The notes under the pieces are model-generated. The model ran no database searches, was not told the origin of the DNA, and worked only from the letters and a program-made list of their open reading frames with translations. The translations under genes and the position numbers were made by a program. A stretch of DNA of 35,917 bases from Acanthaster planci. Taxonomy: Eukaryota > Echinodermata > Asteroidea > Valvatida > Acanthasteridae. Location: assembly GCF_001949145.1 (NCBI RefSeq), contig NW_019091633.1, forward strand, positions 234,064 through 269,980, in the 5' to 3' direction. Shown here in pieces: positions 1-10,300 of the stretch. Within the stretch, counting starts at the first letter, position 1; each line of letters begins with the position of its first letter.

Positions 1-1
1 A

Positions 2-730
2 TTCACCCATGATTGCTCTACTCTTTCTGATAACAATTTTATGGTGAAATACGCAGATGATACAACACTTGGCAGTTGCATTTTAGATGATGAATCATCT
101 TATAGTGATGAAGTCAACCATTTAGTTCAATGGTGTTACGACAATGAGTTACAGATGAATGTTGAAAAGACCAAGGAGATCATTATTGACTTTACAAGAA
201 ATCCCAGTAACATTCAACCACTGTGTATCCATGGATCTGAGGTAGAAAGGGTTGACTCCTTTAGATTTTTAGGCCTGTATATGACTAACGATCTGAAATG
301 GACATCCCATGTTGATTTCTTGGTAAGGAGGGCCCAACAACGTCTGTTTTGTCTCACACGACTGAGGAGTTTCCGGGTCAGCCAAGGTCTGCTGGTGAAG
401 TTCTATTGGGCAGTGGTTGAGAGTGTCCTGACATTCTCAATCGCTGTCTGGTAAGGGAACACCACGGTGGAAGACCGGAAACGCCTCAATCAGGTTGTTC
501 AAACCGCTAGCACTATAATTGGCTGTAAATTACCTGCAATGGAAGAACTTTATGAAGCAAGGGTCTTAAAGAAGTGCATGTCAATTGTCTCAGATGGATT
601 CCATCCTGCGAATGACTTATTTCAGCGGATGAGATCAGATAAACATTACAGATCAATTCGCGCAGATTCGACTTGAAACTTGAACAGTTTTTATCCAAGT
701 GCAGTTCGCTTATTGAACGTACATGTACAG
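2..730 (+). pseudogene. CR1/L2/Rex1-like LINE reverse transcriptase, C-terminal part, broken
   Basis: The frame is open from the window edge and enters at the end of the RT palm domain. The catalytic box reads KYADDTT (about 47-67), preceded by a FTHDCSTLSDNN stretch typical of vertebrate and invertebrate L2/CR1/Rex1 LINEs. It is followed by the conserved FRFLGLYMTNDLKW segment, the AQQRLFCLTRLR thumb motif and the C-terminal IIGCKLPAMEELYEAR and HYRSIRADST blocks. LINE RT copies its own RNA at a nicked genomic target. This copy is dead: an in-frame TAA follows SIAVW near 451, and a TGA falls near 675 just before the terminal SFYPSAVRLLN block. The 5' part (endonuclease and RT fingers) lies outside the window. 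Family assignment is from remembered motif strings; the superfamily is firm, the clade less so. Confidence 0.85.
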
Positions 731-960
731 GTGCAATCAAAGTCCATCAGATGTTATTGTTATCTTAATCCCACTGTATCTAATAATCAATTGTTATTTT
801 ACCTGATATGCTGTCTGAAATTATTTGTTGTAATTCTAGTGAGAATTTTTGTAGTGTCGGTTATTATTGTTTGGTACATATATTTTGATTATCAAAGTTT
901 TTAACGCCTGCAAAACCACAACGAATTTCAATGTATTTCAATAGACTATAGTTGGATATC

Positions 961-1078
961 AATGAAACTGAATGAAACTGAATGAAACTGAATGAAACTG
1001 ACTGGCTGAAACTGACTGACTGACTGAATGGCTGACTGAATGGCTGACTCAATGACTGACTGAGTGAATGACTGACTG
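961..1078 (+). repeat. Short tandem repeats at the 3' end of the LINE
   Basis: Four exact copies of AATGAAACTG occupy 961-1000, followed by a degenerate CTGA-rich stretch (ACTGACTGACTGAATGGCTG type) to about 1078. They lie about 230 bases after the LINE coding remnant on the same strand. L2 and CR1 LINEs commonly end in short tandem repeats instead of poly(A), so this probably marks the LINE's 3' terminus, enlarged by slippage. The 731-960 interval is T-rich with no coding signal and is probably the LINE 3' UTR. Confidence 0.75.
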
Positions 1079-1080
1079 TT

Positions 1081-2131
1081 TTCAATAATCACTTTGCATG
1101 ACTGAGCACAACCTTTTTTAAACAAGGTTTTTCATATTTAGACCAGCCCTTTCTGTAGCAAGCTATGATGCTTTCAGTTTGAGAACAATTACGTTTCAGA
1201 AGAGTTCTTTATTCCATGTACTCTAGTTGACAAAATTATGTTTTCCGTCCAGTGTGCATGCATGCTGCATGAGTAGAAAAAAATGTGACTTGCAATACTA
1301 TTGTTCCATGTCAATCACAACTTGCTATTGTTTCCCTTTTGTAGTGCTTCATGATCAAGCCCATCTTAAAAGATTATGCGAATGATTGGAATTGTTAAAT
1401 TAGTTTACCGTGTACATTTTCTCTGTCTTAAGACTTTTTTTCACCAAAGATCCTGCGAAGCATTATTAAAGGGTGCATGGCACCAGATTGTTGGATTTCT
1501 ATGAGCGAACTCATTGATATTTGTGATCCCACTGGGTTTTTCTAACAAGACATGCCATAATCAAGAGGGATCATAGAAATATTTCCATAAATCATGAATT
1601 TGGGACTATTAGTTTCCAACTGGGGGTATTTCTTTCACAAAAAAACCCAGACTTGTGGGCCTATTATTGACAGCGGTGGGCGGCTATATTCCAAGCTCAG
1701 CACATAGGTTTACTTGCATTTGAGGTGCTTTTTTTCCCTGTGCTTCTGTCTGTATTATTTTAAGGCATATTTTAAGGCATATGTACACAGGCTAAACGAT
1801 TAATGTTAGATTGATGGATCGTTGTCTGAAGAAATGAAAGAAGGAATAAATGGGCTAGTTTCCACGTTCAACAACTAATCTTATAAATTTTCAATTCTTT
1901 CTAACATGAGGTAGATATAGAAAAGAAATGAGGTTTCTTACAGAGGAACGTAGTGAGAAAATAATGTACATATCACAGCAACAGATTCTTTAGGAAGCAG
2001 CAAGGTCCACATAAAGTAGGAAAGAATCTGTTTCTTTACTTTAAATGTCCCCATGCTTCTTGAACTTGTGGCAACCGATGAGGCATAAAAAAAGAGAAAA
2101 AGATCCTTCCAAAGACAAATATATAAATTAC
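1081..2131. other. No recognised gene
   Basis: AT-rich sequence with no open frame that resembles a known protein and no clear repeat family. A short direct duplication of the type TTTTAAGGCATAT occurs near 1760-1785. If the exon at 2132-2368 is real, this is intron or 3' flank of that gene. Confidence 0.4.
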
Positions 2132-2368
2132 CTTCTTGAATTTCATGAAGTGCTGAAGTACTCCTTTGCGTCTCTTCTTCGAGAGAAAACTGTCTTCCAA
2201 ATGACTCCCGCTGCAAGAGATTTCCTTTAACCATTTCTTGCTGCATTTTCCTGCCTTGGTAACTGTATCTGGATTCCATCAAATCCTTTCTGATGTTAAC
2301 ACTCCAGTTGGCACATAGAGCTTGCAGCACTAGCTTCAGAAGCCCAGAGTTACTGCTTGCTTTTGCAA
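2132..2368 (-). CDS. Candidate internal exon of an unidentified host gene
   Basis: On the minus strand the interval is open throughout. It is bounded by an acceptor-like AATCAATAG and a donor GTAATTT that follows GAAG. Its length is 237 bases, exactly 79 codons, so it is symmetric in phase (two bases of a split codon at the start, one at the end). The translation is hydrophilic and Glu/Gln/Arg-rich, with segments such as NIRKDLMESRYSYQGRKMQQ and SLEEETQRSTSALHEIQE. This looks like a helical or coiled-coil stretch, unlike the transposon ORFs around it. I do not recognise the protein and found no convincing partner exon nearby. Against it: a short frame bounded by plausible splice sites can arise by chance in AT-rich DNA. 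Confidence 0.4.
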
Positions 2369-2512
2369 CTATTGATTTTAAAAAATAAATAAAATGTTAA
2401 TTATGTTTTGCTGTCACAAATAAAACATTCAAAAGTTTTACGAAGTTGTTTACTATTGCGTTGATGTGTGGTTATTTTCTCAATATATCACAAATGTACA
2501 CGCAATCCACCC

Positions 2513-2700
2513 AAATGTGGCCTAGTGCTTAGGGTTTGTAGCTTCTGACCATAATGTCAGGGGTTCGAACCCAGCTGGTGGCAGTATATTGTGATCTTGG
2601 GCAAATCACTTTACCCATATGTGCCTCTCTCCACCCAGGAGAAAATGGGTACCTGTGACACACGTTTATGTTCACCCATTTGCTTCTTGGTTTGCAATGG
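2513..2700 (+). mobile_element. tRNA-derived SINE
   Basis: The head carries an RNA polymerase III type 2 promoter: a box-A-like TGGCCTAGTGCTTAGG (about 2518-2533) and a perfect box B GGTTCGAACCC (2562-2572), at tRNA-like spacing. Downstream is a block reading TTGGGCAAATCACTTTACCC, then GCCTCTCTCCACCCAGGAG and AATGGGTACCTG. That is the central domain I recall from many invertebrate tRNA-SINEs. SINEs are non-coding and are mobilised in trans by LINEs. The 3' limit is uncertain; similarity may run on to about 2950. The long open frame over 2668-2925 is part of this element or its flank, not a gene. Confidence 0.75.
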
Positions 2701-4214
2701 CATCATCGGGCTAGGATACTCCCACGAGAGCTGAGGTGGTTTTATGAATGTTCTAGACTTGAAATCGAGTCATTAGTTGGTCATGTTTGTTGTCCAGAAC
2801 AATATGAGCCAGCATGCTGTGTCGTTTTACAATTAGTGCTGAGTTTGTTCACCGTTGCTGCGATTTGGCCTGGATATGGCATGTGGTCGTGGGCTGTTCA
2901 GCACCAGGTTTCGGTGCTTGCCTAACAACATGATCGACCTGACCCTGGATTGGCACAGTTTGTCCCTACAATGAAATTGGAAATGTCTGGAAAAACAGTT
3001 TATCTAGTCATCCTTCCAAATTGATTAATTGCCAAGAAAATTTAATTCACACTGTGGACTTCCTCCTGATTGAAATAACAAAGAGTTCACCCTATTGTCA
3101 TTATCCAATCCTAAAATTACATGTACATTGGAATAAAGAGTATAAATCAATATCCCTCAAGTACTAGGAAGATTACTCTCCAATTACCGTGTAGCTTAGA
3201 GGTAGAATCTAATATAATTGACGTCCATTCATTCCAAACAATTACAAATTTAAAGCAATAATCATCTTCAATAAGCAAAGGATTTACATGTCACTTAATC
3301 CCCAAGTACATGTGCATGTGCCCGTCTTATTAATTTACATGTCACAATTTGCCCAACATGTGCCTGTACATGTACATGCAAGTGATATACACAGTAACTT
3401 CCTTCAATTAAATGATCTAAACCACATAACTCCACATAATTACTGCACCATAGATACTACTCATAGTTTTGGTCTCGGCACCATGGACGTTGATACAGAT
3501 ATATTTATATACATGTATACATGTATATGCAAACCAGACTTGTCTGAGCACATTGCTATAAGGCCGCCATTATTTTACCGCTCGAGAGTAACAAAACCAT
3601 TTGCCCAATTTACCCAGAAAATAATGTATTTATACCCTTCCCACTATGTCTAACAATTTCTCCACTCCCCTGGAAACCCATTCGATGATTAACATGAAAT
3701 TTACAAGCCCAAGAAAAGTCAAATTTACCTATTTAAATTTATGCAGTAGACAGGCCAACAGCAGAGGCGACGGCAAACTTGAGGAATGCCCCCGCCACCA
3801 TATGATGGCGCTGTTGCTATACACCAGCATACAAGTATATGTAGGATATACATGACATCCCTCACATGTGCACTAGAAACTGTTGAATTTGTAATATTTT
3901 GCTAGCCCTTTCTTTGTGATTCATTGTTATTTCATTGCAACACATCAGCAAGCAACCCTTTCACAAGAAATCATTACAGTGACTTAATTATGGGTTGACA
4001 ATTTGAATAGAAACACATTGAACTATGTCCACCCTGAATTACATACTACTACCAGAGCTCCCAGTTGTTGATTGTTTAAAAACTGCACTTTCCAATACAT
4101 TCAACCTAAAAGCATTGCCAAATAGCTTCCATGCACTGAAAATTACTATGAAGTTGCAGTAAAAACATGTCCATGAGACTACCCTGCTGTTACAGTAAGG
4201 CTTGGTTGCTTATG
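2701..4214. other. No gene recognised; ACATGTA-rich stretch
   Basis: No open frame here resembles a protein I know. The 3285-3545 part is enriched in ACATGTA/TACATGTA words, often overlapping as palindromes. The same words recur at 17310, 28455 and 28840, so this looks like a genome-wide compositional habit, not a discrete element. Confidence 0.4.
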
Positions 4215-4259
4215 CAAAATGAACTCAATATACATGGAATGTCTTCGTGGATGTGAAAG

Positions 4260-4640
4260 CCTTCCTTATGTAGCATGGAAATTCAAGCCTGTTGCCACCA
4301 TAATATAAGTCAACAAATTTCACAATATGGAGCCTATTGATCCACCCAAAATACTTAGAAGACAGGTCCAAAGTAGATTGAGAAAGGCCTGCCTGTTGTA
4401 GTGATCTTCCGACAATATCCAGCAGGTTGCGTGCAAGTGAGACGGGTACGGATGAATGAATGAAGACCTGGGTTGAAAGAGGATGTCCAGGCAAAGAGGC
4501 AGGGGTAGGGGAGTGTCTACCAGTAACCTGACAATGCATGGAAACCACGGTAGTCTGGGCCAGAATGGGGCAATGAGGAGGATGCAAAAGTTGTCCTGTT
4601 CTAGCTTTGACAGCACCCACGGAATGAGCTACGGGGGAGG
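4260..4640 (-). pseudogene. DIRS A: post-RNase H segment and N-terminal recombinase fragment
   Basis: One minus frame reads KLEQDNFCILLIAPFWPR and then WFPCIVRLL, the linker that follows RNase H in DIRS-like polyproteins and that also occurs in elements C and D here. After a frame change near 4390, AGLSQSTLDLSS begins the SAM-like N-terminal domain of the tyrosine recombinase, which binds the element ends. Similarity stops near 4230. The catalytic R-H-R-Y part is absent, so this copy could not have made an active recombinase. Confidence 0.7.
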
Positions 4641-4712
4641 AAACACATATGCCAGAAGCCTTTCCCAGGGGATGCATAGGCCATCTGTTGCCCATGCTCG
4701 AGGGTGTGGATA

Positions 4713-5177
4713 TCAAGTGCAGAGGGTTGAGAGCTGGGCATTCAGGTAAGAAGCGAAGAGGTTTATGTGAGGCCTGTGTGTCTTGACTACCTCAGGTTGG
4801 AGCATACACTTTGCAGGACAGACCAAGCCCCAGGACAGGGCATCCACCAGGTTGTTTTCTGTTCTGGGAATGTGTTCAGCAAATTGGCTGATGGAGTTTT
4901 TGGTGGTCCAATAGAGAAGGTGCAAGGTGAGGAGGCAGAGGTGAGGAGAGCCCATACCCCTTTGATGCTTGATATACACGATGCTACAGCTGTTGCATTG
5001 TCTGACCGGACCAGGACCATCTTGCCCTCTATCAATGAGCGAAAGTGAAGAAGAGTTTTGAATATCACCTGTACATGTAGTTTGAGTAGGTTGATGTGGG
5101 AGAACTGGAGGTTGGGCCCCAGAGGCTGGAAACTTGGTGCGGGTGAAGACAGGCCCCCCAGTCAAAGTTTCAGACAT
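4713..5177 (-). pseudogene. DIRS A: RNase H domain remnant
   Basis: Two overlapping minus frames together carry the RNase H signature: VLVRSDNATAVA (about 4980-5015, with a catalytic Asp), then HQRGMGSPHLCLL, and HIPRTENNLVDALS (about 4850), which holds the last catalytic Asp. RNase H removes the RNA strand during reverse transcription. The match moves between frames near 4990, so at least one frameshift is present. After the domain comes HINLFASYLNAQLSTLC, the linker seen in other DIRS elements. The first Asp/Glu block upstream, at 5180-5290, is poorly preserved. Confidence 0.75.
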
Positions 5178-5289
5178 CTGTTGTGATCACCAAGTTGTGT
5201 CTCAGTGGTATAAAGGGGAGGCCGACGGTCAGGTTGTCTCTTGTTGACAACAAAGGCAAGTGAGGGAGAGCCAGGGTCGACATAGGGAT

Positions 5290-6167
5290 CTACAGGTCAA
5301 GAGAGCCCCTGTTTAGCTTGAAGTGAGACAGGAGGAAAAGCTGGAGGGGCCTCAAGCGGAGATAACACCGGGCAACGAGGTCTACGTGGCTGGCCATGAA
5401 CCCCAGGAGGTGGAACCATGCTCTGGTGTTCACCTGTTGATGTTCTTGGAACATGGTGAAGCACTGTATTATGTTGTCCATGCGGTCGTCCATGGGAACA
5501 GTGATGCCGCTGTGTAGGTCGAGAATCGCCCCAAGGTAGGTCGGATTCAGGGATGGAGCAGGTCTAAACTTGTCATGATTGATCAAGAACCCCAGATGAG
5601 ACGTAAGGTCATATGAGGCCGAGGTGGCAGTAATAGTCTCATCCTTGGAACGGCTGACTATTAGCCAGTTGGCAAGGTACTGTAAGATAAGGATGCCAAA
5701 ACATTGGAGATGCACCCCAATAGTCTTTACCACCGTGGTAAATACTCTCAGGGAGGTGGAGAGACCAAAGGGAAGGGCATAAAACTCGTAGATGTGATTC
5801 TTGTATGAAAAACAGAGGAATTTGTGGTCCTTGTGGTGGAAAGGGATATGTATGACGGCGTTTTTCAGGTCAATTGAGGACGCCCATGCCAGAATGGTGA
5901 GCCACTGCATCTCGGTACAGCCAGTTTCCATCCAAAACTTCTCTGGTCAGATGAACTGGTTGAGAGGTGTCAGGTTTTCAAGATGTATTTTTTTCAGGTT
6001 GATAACCAATCTCCACTTTGCCAGTTCTTTCTTTGGTGTGAGGAAGAAAGTGGACATGAAGTCTTTCTTCGTGAGGTGCTGCGGTACCGGTAGGATGGCC
6101 TGTTTCTGAAACAGGTCCAAAATCTCTGACTAGAAGGGTCGTTGTTTGGCTTGATCAGTTGGAACTG
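5290..6167 (-). pseudogene. DIRS A: reverse transcriptase with altered YxDD box
   Basis: The minus frame 5290-5931 shows DIRS-type RT blocks: ASSIDLKNAVIHIPFHHKDH (first catalytic Asp in SIDL), YALPFGLSTSLRVFT, ILQYLANWLIVS, LGFLINHDKF and the LRLRPLQLFLLSH end. The catalytic YLDD box reads YLAN (5668-5679), so both metal-binding Asp residues are gone. Upstream, 5930-6167, the N-terminal fingers continue in other frames with STFFLTPKKELAKW and LVINLK. There is a stop near SEILDLFQK. Similarity to element D is continuous up to 6167, where the CATGGG element begins. Confidence 0.85.
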
Positions 6168-6287
6168 CCCTTACAAAAATGTCCCATGCAGATCCCATGG
6201 GCAGCCCATGGGACCCCATGTGTACGCCATGGGACTGGCAAAAAAATAATGTTGGTTGAAGTGATCACCATGGGACATTTTGTGGAC

Positions 6288-6500
6288 ACCATGGGAACAC
6301 AATGAGACTTTTATGATCAGCATGGGAACACCATGGGCTTTTTATAATTGGCATGGGAACACCACAGGGCTTTTATGATCAGCATGGGAACACCATGGGG
6401 TTTTTATAATCAGCATGGGAACATCATGGGGTTTTTATGATCAGCATGGGAACACCATGGGGCTTTTATGATCAGCATGAGAACACTGTAGGGTTGTTAT
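6288..6500. repeat. Tandem array, 31-bp period
   Basis: The word GCATGGGAA recurs at spacing of exactly 31 bases (anchors 6319, 6350, 6381, 6412, 6443, 6474). Each unit reads roughly TTTTATGATCAGCATGGG then AACACCATGGGG. Units are about 80-95% alike, without unique spacers, so this is a tandem repeat and not a CRISPR array. Confidence 0.9.
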
Positions 6501-6783
6501 ACTCTACATGGGAATACAATGTGATTTGCATGTGGACATCATGGAAACGCCACACAAACACTATTCAAATTTTTGCAATCATCAAGAGAACACTGGGATT
6601 TGCATTGATATGGCATCTACATAGGTACACTTAGAGGCTTTGTTGTATTGTAACTGCTGCCGTTAAAATGCAGCATTGGCATGAACTACAGTACACAGTT
6701 TGCAATGGAATGTTGATTTGATGACTGCAACTTTGCCCGTCACCATGAGATGCACAGGACACTCACCATGGGAGGCATGGGTA

Positions 6784-7044
6784 AATCACCACAGGACGCA
6801 AGGAACAATTGACATGGAACAATCACCATGGGATGCAAGGGACAATCGACATGGGAAAATCACCATGGGACGCATGGGAAAATCACCATGGGACAAATGG
6901 GGCAACCACCATGGGACAAATGGGAAAATCACCATGGGATGCAGGGGAAAATCACCATGGGACACAAGGGTAAATCACCATTGGACGCATGGGTAAATCA
7001 CCATTGGATGTGTGGGAAAATCACCATGGGATATGACAATTAAA
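6784..7044. repeat. Tandem array, 23-bp period
   Basis: CACCATGGG recurs every 23 bases from 6861 to 7022 (anchors 6861, 6884, 6907, 6930, 6953, 6976, 6999, 7022). The unit is roughly AAATCACCATGGGACGCATGG. The first part, 6787-6861, mixes 23- and 14-base steps. The core CCATGG is shared with the 31-bp array, but the unit differs. Confidence 0.9.
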
Positions 7045-7203
7045 TTACCATGAGAATATTTTGGGAGATTACATGGGGTTCTTGAAATACGCAAGGGCAA
7101 AATCCCATGGGTAAAAATCCCATGCTATATGGTGGCCAATTCATCATGTAATCCCATGGGAAATTTTCCCATGGGATACCCTCATGGGACGATTTGGTAA
7201 GGG

Positions 7204-8310
7204 TGGAGTCAGCTGGAATGTCATGTCAATGCACATGTGGTCAAGCAGAAGCTCCGGAAAGACAGACGTTGAGGTGTCTGTCCTTAGTGGGTGCCACTTG
7301 AAAGATGGACGATCCTGGTTGTCCAGTTGTGGTGCAGGGCAAGGGAGTCCCTGGACCATCTGACATTTGAGTAGGCGGAGTCAAGACTCTGAGGGGGATA
7401 CACTCCCCATCGAGAGGGGTTCATCCTTGTTGGATAAAGGATAACCGGGATTGTGTGCTTGGGGGTTGGGATCCGTGTTAACCTTGGCCAGGCAAGGATC
7501 ACTGTAAACTCCCAGCGGCCTGAGCTGATACTGCCGTGATGGTGTCTGAAGACTCTACTGCTCAGCCCTGGAGTCTGGCAAGAACGTTCTGGGCAGAGGG
7601 GGCGAGTACGGATCGGGATCTGGGTATGTAGCAGTTGGATGATGTGGAGGATAATGCCGTACATGCATAAACAAGATTTCTGAAAAAGCATGTAGCCTTA
7701 CCTTAGTTGAAGGGGAGTCACATGTGTCCTTCATCTTCTTTTCCTTGGAAGGATGAACCGAGGAAGAGGTTCAAGTGAGTAGCTTGCATTTCTTCCTGGA
7801 TGAGGACTCGGACTTGGAAGGGTAAGGAAAGGCCAAATTGGTCAGAGACATATCTGCAGGAGAGAGCCACTGTGCTTGAGTATCTTTGGAAAATTGGGCA
7901 GGCACAGCAAGTTGAGAAGTCTGACGAATCAGGGATGGAGGCTGGAAGCCCCAGCAGTGAAGCAGTCCGGGGCCTCAGTGGATCTGGTTGGAGACTGGGC
8001 GGCGGTGTTGCCAAGTCTGTCCAGCAAGCTGTGTAGTGTGAGCTGGCCTATGTGCCTCAGCATGATGCTCACACTGCAGCGAGTCTCTGTGCTCTCTTGG
8101 TATTGAATAGGGTACTCACCCATGCTCCAGACGGCCTGATGAATGTGAATGGGCCAATATCAGTTCATAGAAGGCCCAATCACTACAACAGTAAGGGTGG
8201 AAGGGGACTAGGGAATTAGAGCCTCTGGGTCGTGCCTCTCGACCATGTTGGTGGTGGCCCTGCCCGCACCAGCCTGGTAAGCCAGGGAGAGTGTGAACTG
8301 GCCTATTCAC
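7204..8310 (-). pseudogene. DIRS A: gag and pre-RT remnant
   Basis: The minus strand keeps the pre-RT stretch SGRWEFTVILAWPRLT (about 7490-7545) with KHTI further on. These align with VGGRLQLFTGFWKSIT and STLIHGYSL in element D. Further upstream, LTLHSLLDRLGNTAAQ and RSTEAPDCFT (about 7950-8070) match ALTSIARRLDN...STAPDLFL in D's gag. DIRS gag proteins coat the element RNA. Several frame changes and stops are present. No zinc knuckle is visible in this family's gag. Confidence 0.55.
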
Positions 8311-8760
8311 TTCAGCCTGACACCTGCTACTAGAAGCTATGATGGAGACAAATGTAAATTAGGGTATGGCTAGGTTGAACCCCCTACTGACCGTAACGAG
8401 AGGGAATAGGGACACACTGTCCTATTCCTGGCATTTGAAGGGACTGAACCGCCGCACCACAGTGTCCCTACGAATGCTAGCAAACCCTTGCTTGTGTGGT
8501 GACGTGGACCAGCCCCTAACAAGAGACCCGGCACACCCATGCCGCGAGCAAAATCTAGAAGGGGGGTGGATGTCCCAATTAAGTCTCCCGATCTTGAAGT
8601 TTTAATATGATGCACATAAGAAAGGGAGATACGAAGAAAAACACCTACAACTCTGACAATAATCAAATGCAGTGAGGGGAAAAAAATAATCTTTTTTCTG
8701 TCACACAAGGTAAACAAAACATAGGAGGGTGACACAAAAAGGGACTCATAAAATGTAGCA

Positions 8761-10040
8761 TAAAGACCATAGAAAGAGACACAAAGAGATCTCTAGACAC
8801 AAGCTTTATTACAAGAACAGGCAAATGCCTAATGTACACGTCCAAAACGAAAGGCATTACAATTTGATCAGAACGGAACCGTCTTACCACAAGCTGTATT
8901 AGGAAATAGCTGCTGATCGTAGAAATAACACACAACATAAAATTAGTGAACGAAAACTCTTGAAAAACGTGGAGTTGGACATTACACATCCAATCATAAT
9001 GGTGCTAAGAAAAAGAAGACTGTGGCAGCTGTTCTGCTGGGCATTATGGAAGTTGAGAGTCCACTACTGGCTGATGAAGAATTTAGCATGTGGTATAATG
9101 GACTACAGAAACATGAAAATGTATTGGCAATCTAGGTAGGTTGAAGGCTGTAGACTGAAATATTTAGGTACACATTGGTTAACCTTGTATAATCGTAAAA
9201 ATGCATGGATCCTTTGAAACCCAATGTCATTGGGGGGTGTCTGAGGAACACCAATGCCAGTGGTTTCCTCCAATTCCATGATCATCCCCATCCCCTACCC
9301 ATTCACCAACACAAATTTACACCACAGGAAACAGTGGTCACAAACTCAGTTTTATATTATTGGCTGACTGTTGGAAACACCCATCTGTCCCAAGTAATCT
9401 CTTGCTAGAATCACAAGTCAAGGCTTAAGTGGCCTATCTGGCAGGTTTAGAGACACGGGTCAGCCCGGAAGCGAAAAAGTTGGGGCTGTTGGAGGGGGAA
9501 GGGGACTGGTTGATTGTCCATGTGATAGATTCCTATTGCAAGACTGAGGGTTGGGTGTGGATGACTGGGTGGCTGCGGGCATGCTGCTGCCATCGAAGAA
9601 CCTGGCTAAGTTTTCCATAATTGTTTTGGGGGCTAACAGCACTTTTGTGCAAGTAAAGCTGTTTATGTGTCAATTCACCTGTGTCTCATTTTCTCTTGGA
9701 ATCAACCGAAGAATAGGCCCCCTACGACCAGAGGGAGCTCTTGTAGCATTGTCTTTATTCCCTTGTATGGTATACAAATACACTGCATCCAGAGCTTTGC
9801 TCACCACAAGGTTGCTGGCAAGGATATAGAAAAGTGGTCCAAGGCAGCACACACACCTCTGTTGATGCATTTAAAGGTGACAACCATGGCTCAATCTAGC
9901 CGTGAGAATATTTCATCCACTTAGACCTTCTCTTCATCAACACACTACAATGCAGCTAAACAAACATCACAAACAATCAGGTATACCAAACATGAACTTG
10001 GCTCCTGCATTTCCCATACACTTTCAATGAACACTGAAAA
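8761..10040. other. No gene recognised
   Basis: AT-rich sequence beyond the DIRS A leader. Short open frames on both strands show no motif I know. No ITR of DIRS A is found on this side, so its 5' end has either decayed or been lost. Confidence 0.4.
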
Positions 10041-10300
10041 TTGCCCACAACAATGAGGGACTAGTCTACTAGAGAGAATACTTACCCATAGAGTTTCACA
10101 AGCATTCCTGCATCAGAGCCATAGTGGAGAGGTGGGTGGAAGTGATAATAATTGTCTAATAGACTCATCCCACACTGCTGTTGGGGGAGGACTATGATGT
10201 TTATCTTCCCAGGTAGCATCTACCTATGCAGAGTAGCACTGTTTTTTGGTGGCGGGTAATGGTGAGGATGCATAACATAGTGGAATTGAACACTAGAGAC
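10041..10300 (-). mobile_element. DIRS 3' terminus relic (ITR plus internal complementary region)
   Basis: The interval matches the left ends of elements C and D in order. TAGTCTACTAGAGAGAATAC then TTACCC (10063-10088) equals the ITR outer part. Then GGTGGGTGGAAGTGATAATA (near 10131) leads to TAGACTCATCCCACAC with GTTGGGGGAGGACT (10174-10203), which equals the internal complementary region. CTATGCAGAGTAGCAC (10223-10238) with GGTGAGGATGC after it equals the sequence just inside. By orientation this is the 3' end of a minus-strand copy whose body should extend to the right. No recombinase was found there, so it is a solo terminus. Confidence 0.6.

Larger units (their letters stand above)
6168..7203. 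mobile_element. CATGGG-array element with terminal inverted repeats, inserted in DIRS A
   Basis: The ends are 21-bp imperfect inverted repeats (6168-6188 and 7183-7203), matching at 18 of 21 positions and starting CCCTTAC. The interior is two tandem arrays and scattered CCCATGGG palindromes, with no coding frame. The translation of DIRS A is lost exactly inside this interval: the gag/pre-RT similarity ends at DMTFQLTPPL on the right and resumes as RAVPTDQAKQRP on the left, as in element D. The interval is therefore an insertion. A 2-bp TG flanks both ends, which is too short to call a target duplication. The superfamily is not recognised; it is probably a non-autonomous DNA transposon. Confidence 0.65.
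4215..8760 (-). mobile_element. DIRS1-like tyrosine-recombinase retrotransposon A, degenerate and interrupted
   Basis: Reading from right to left, the minus strand shows a 5' leader (about 8590-8760), a gag remnant (7204-8310), RT (5290-6167), RNase H (4713-5177), the post-RNase H segment and the first part of the recombinase domain (4260-4640). The order is that of DIRS1-type retrotransposons. These replicate through an RNA and a DNA circle, and integrate with a tyrosine recombinase in place of a DDE integrase. A separate repeat element (6168-7203) sits between the gag and RT parts. The leader shares a GCACATAAGAAA...GAAGAAAA block (near 8610) with element D (near 34670). The recombinase catalytic half and both terminal repeats are missing. 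Confidence 0.85.

Noticed and set aside
864-1085. Minus-strand Ser/Gln-rich 73-codon frame
   Set aside because: It is the antisense translation of the short tandem repeats at the LINE 3' end.
3285-3545. ACATGTA clusters as a discrete regulatory element
   Set aside because: The same words occur scattered elsewhere in the window, so they are more likely a compositional property of this genome.
6437-7043. Open frames across the CATGGG arrays on the plus strand
   Set aside because: The 23-bp unit is not a multiple of three, yet stops are rare because of its composition. The translations are only repetitive text (HHGTHGK-type) and are not proteins.
6288-7044. Regularly spaced repeats resembling a CRISPR array
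   Set aside because: The whole unit repeats, so there are no unique spacers. The window is clearly animal, no cas-like genes are present and the arrays lie inside a transposon-like insertion.
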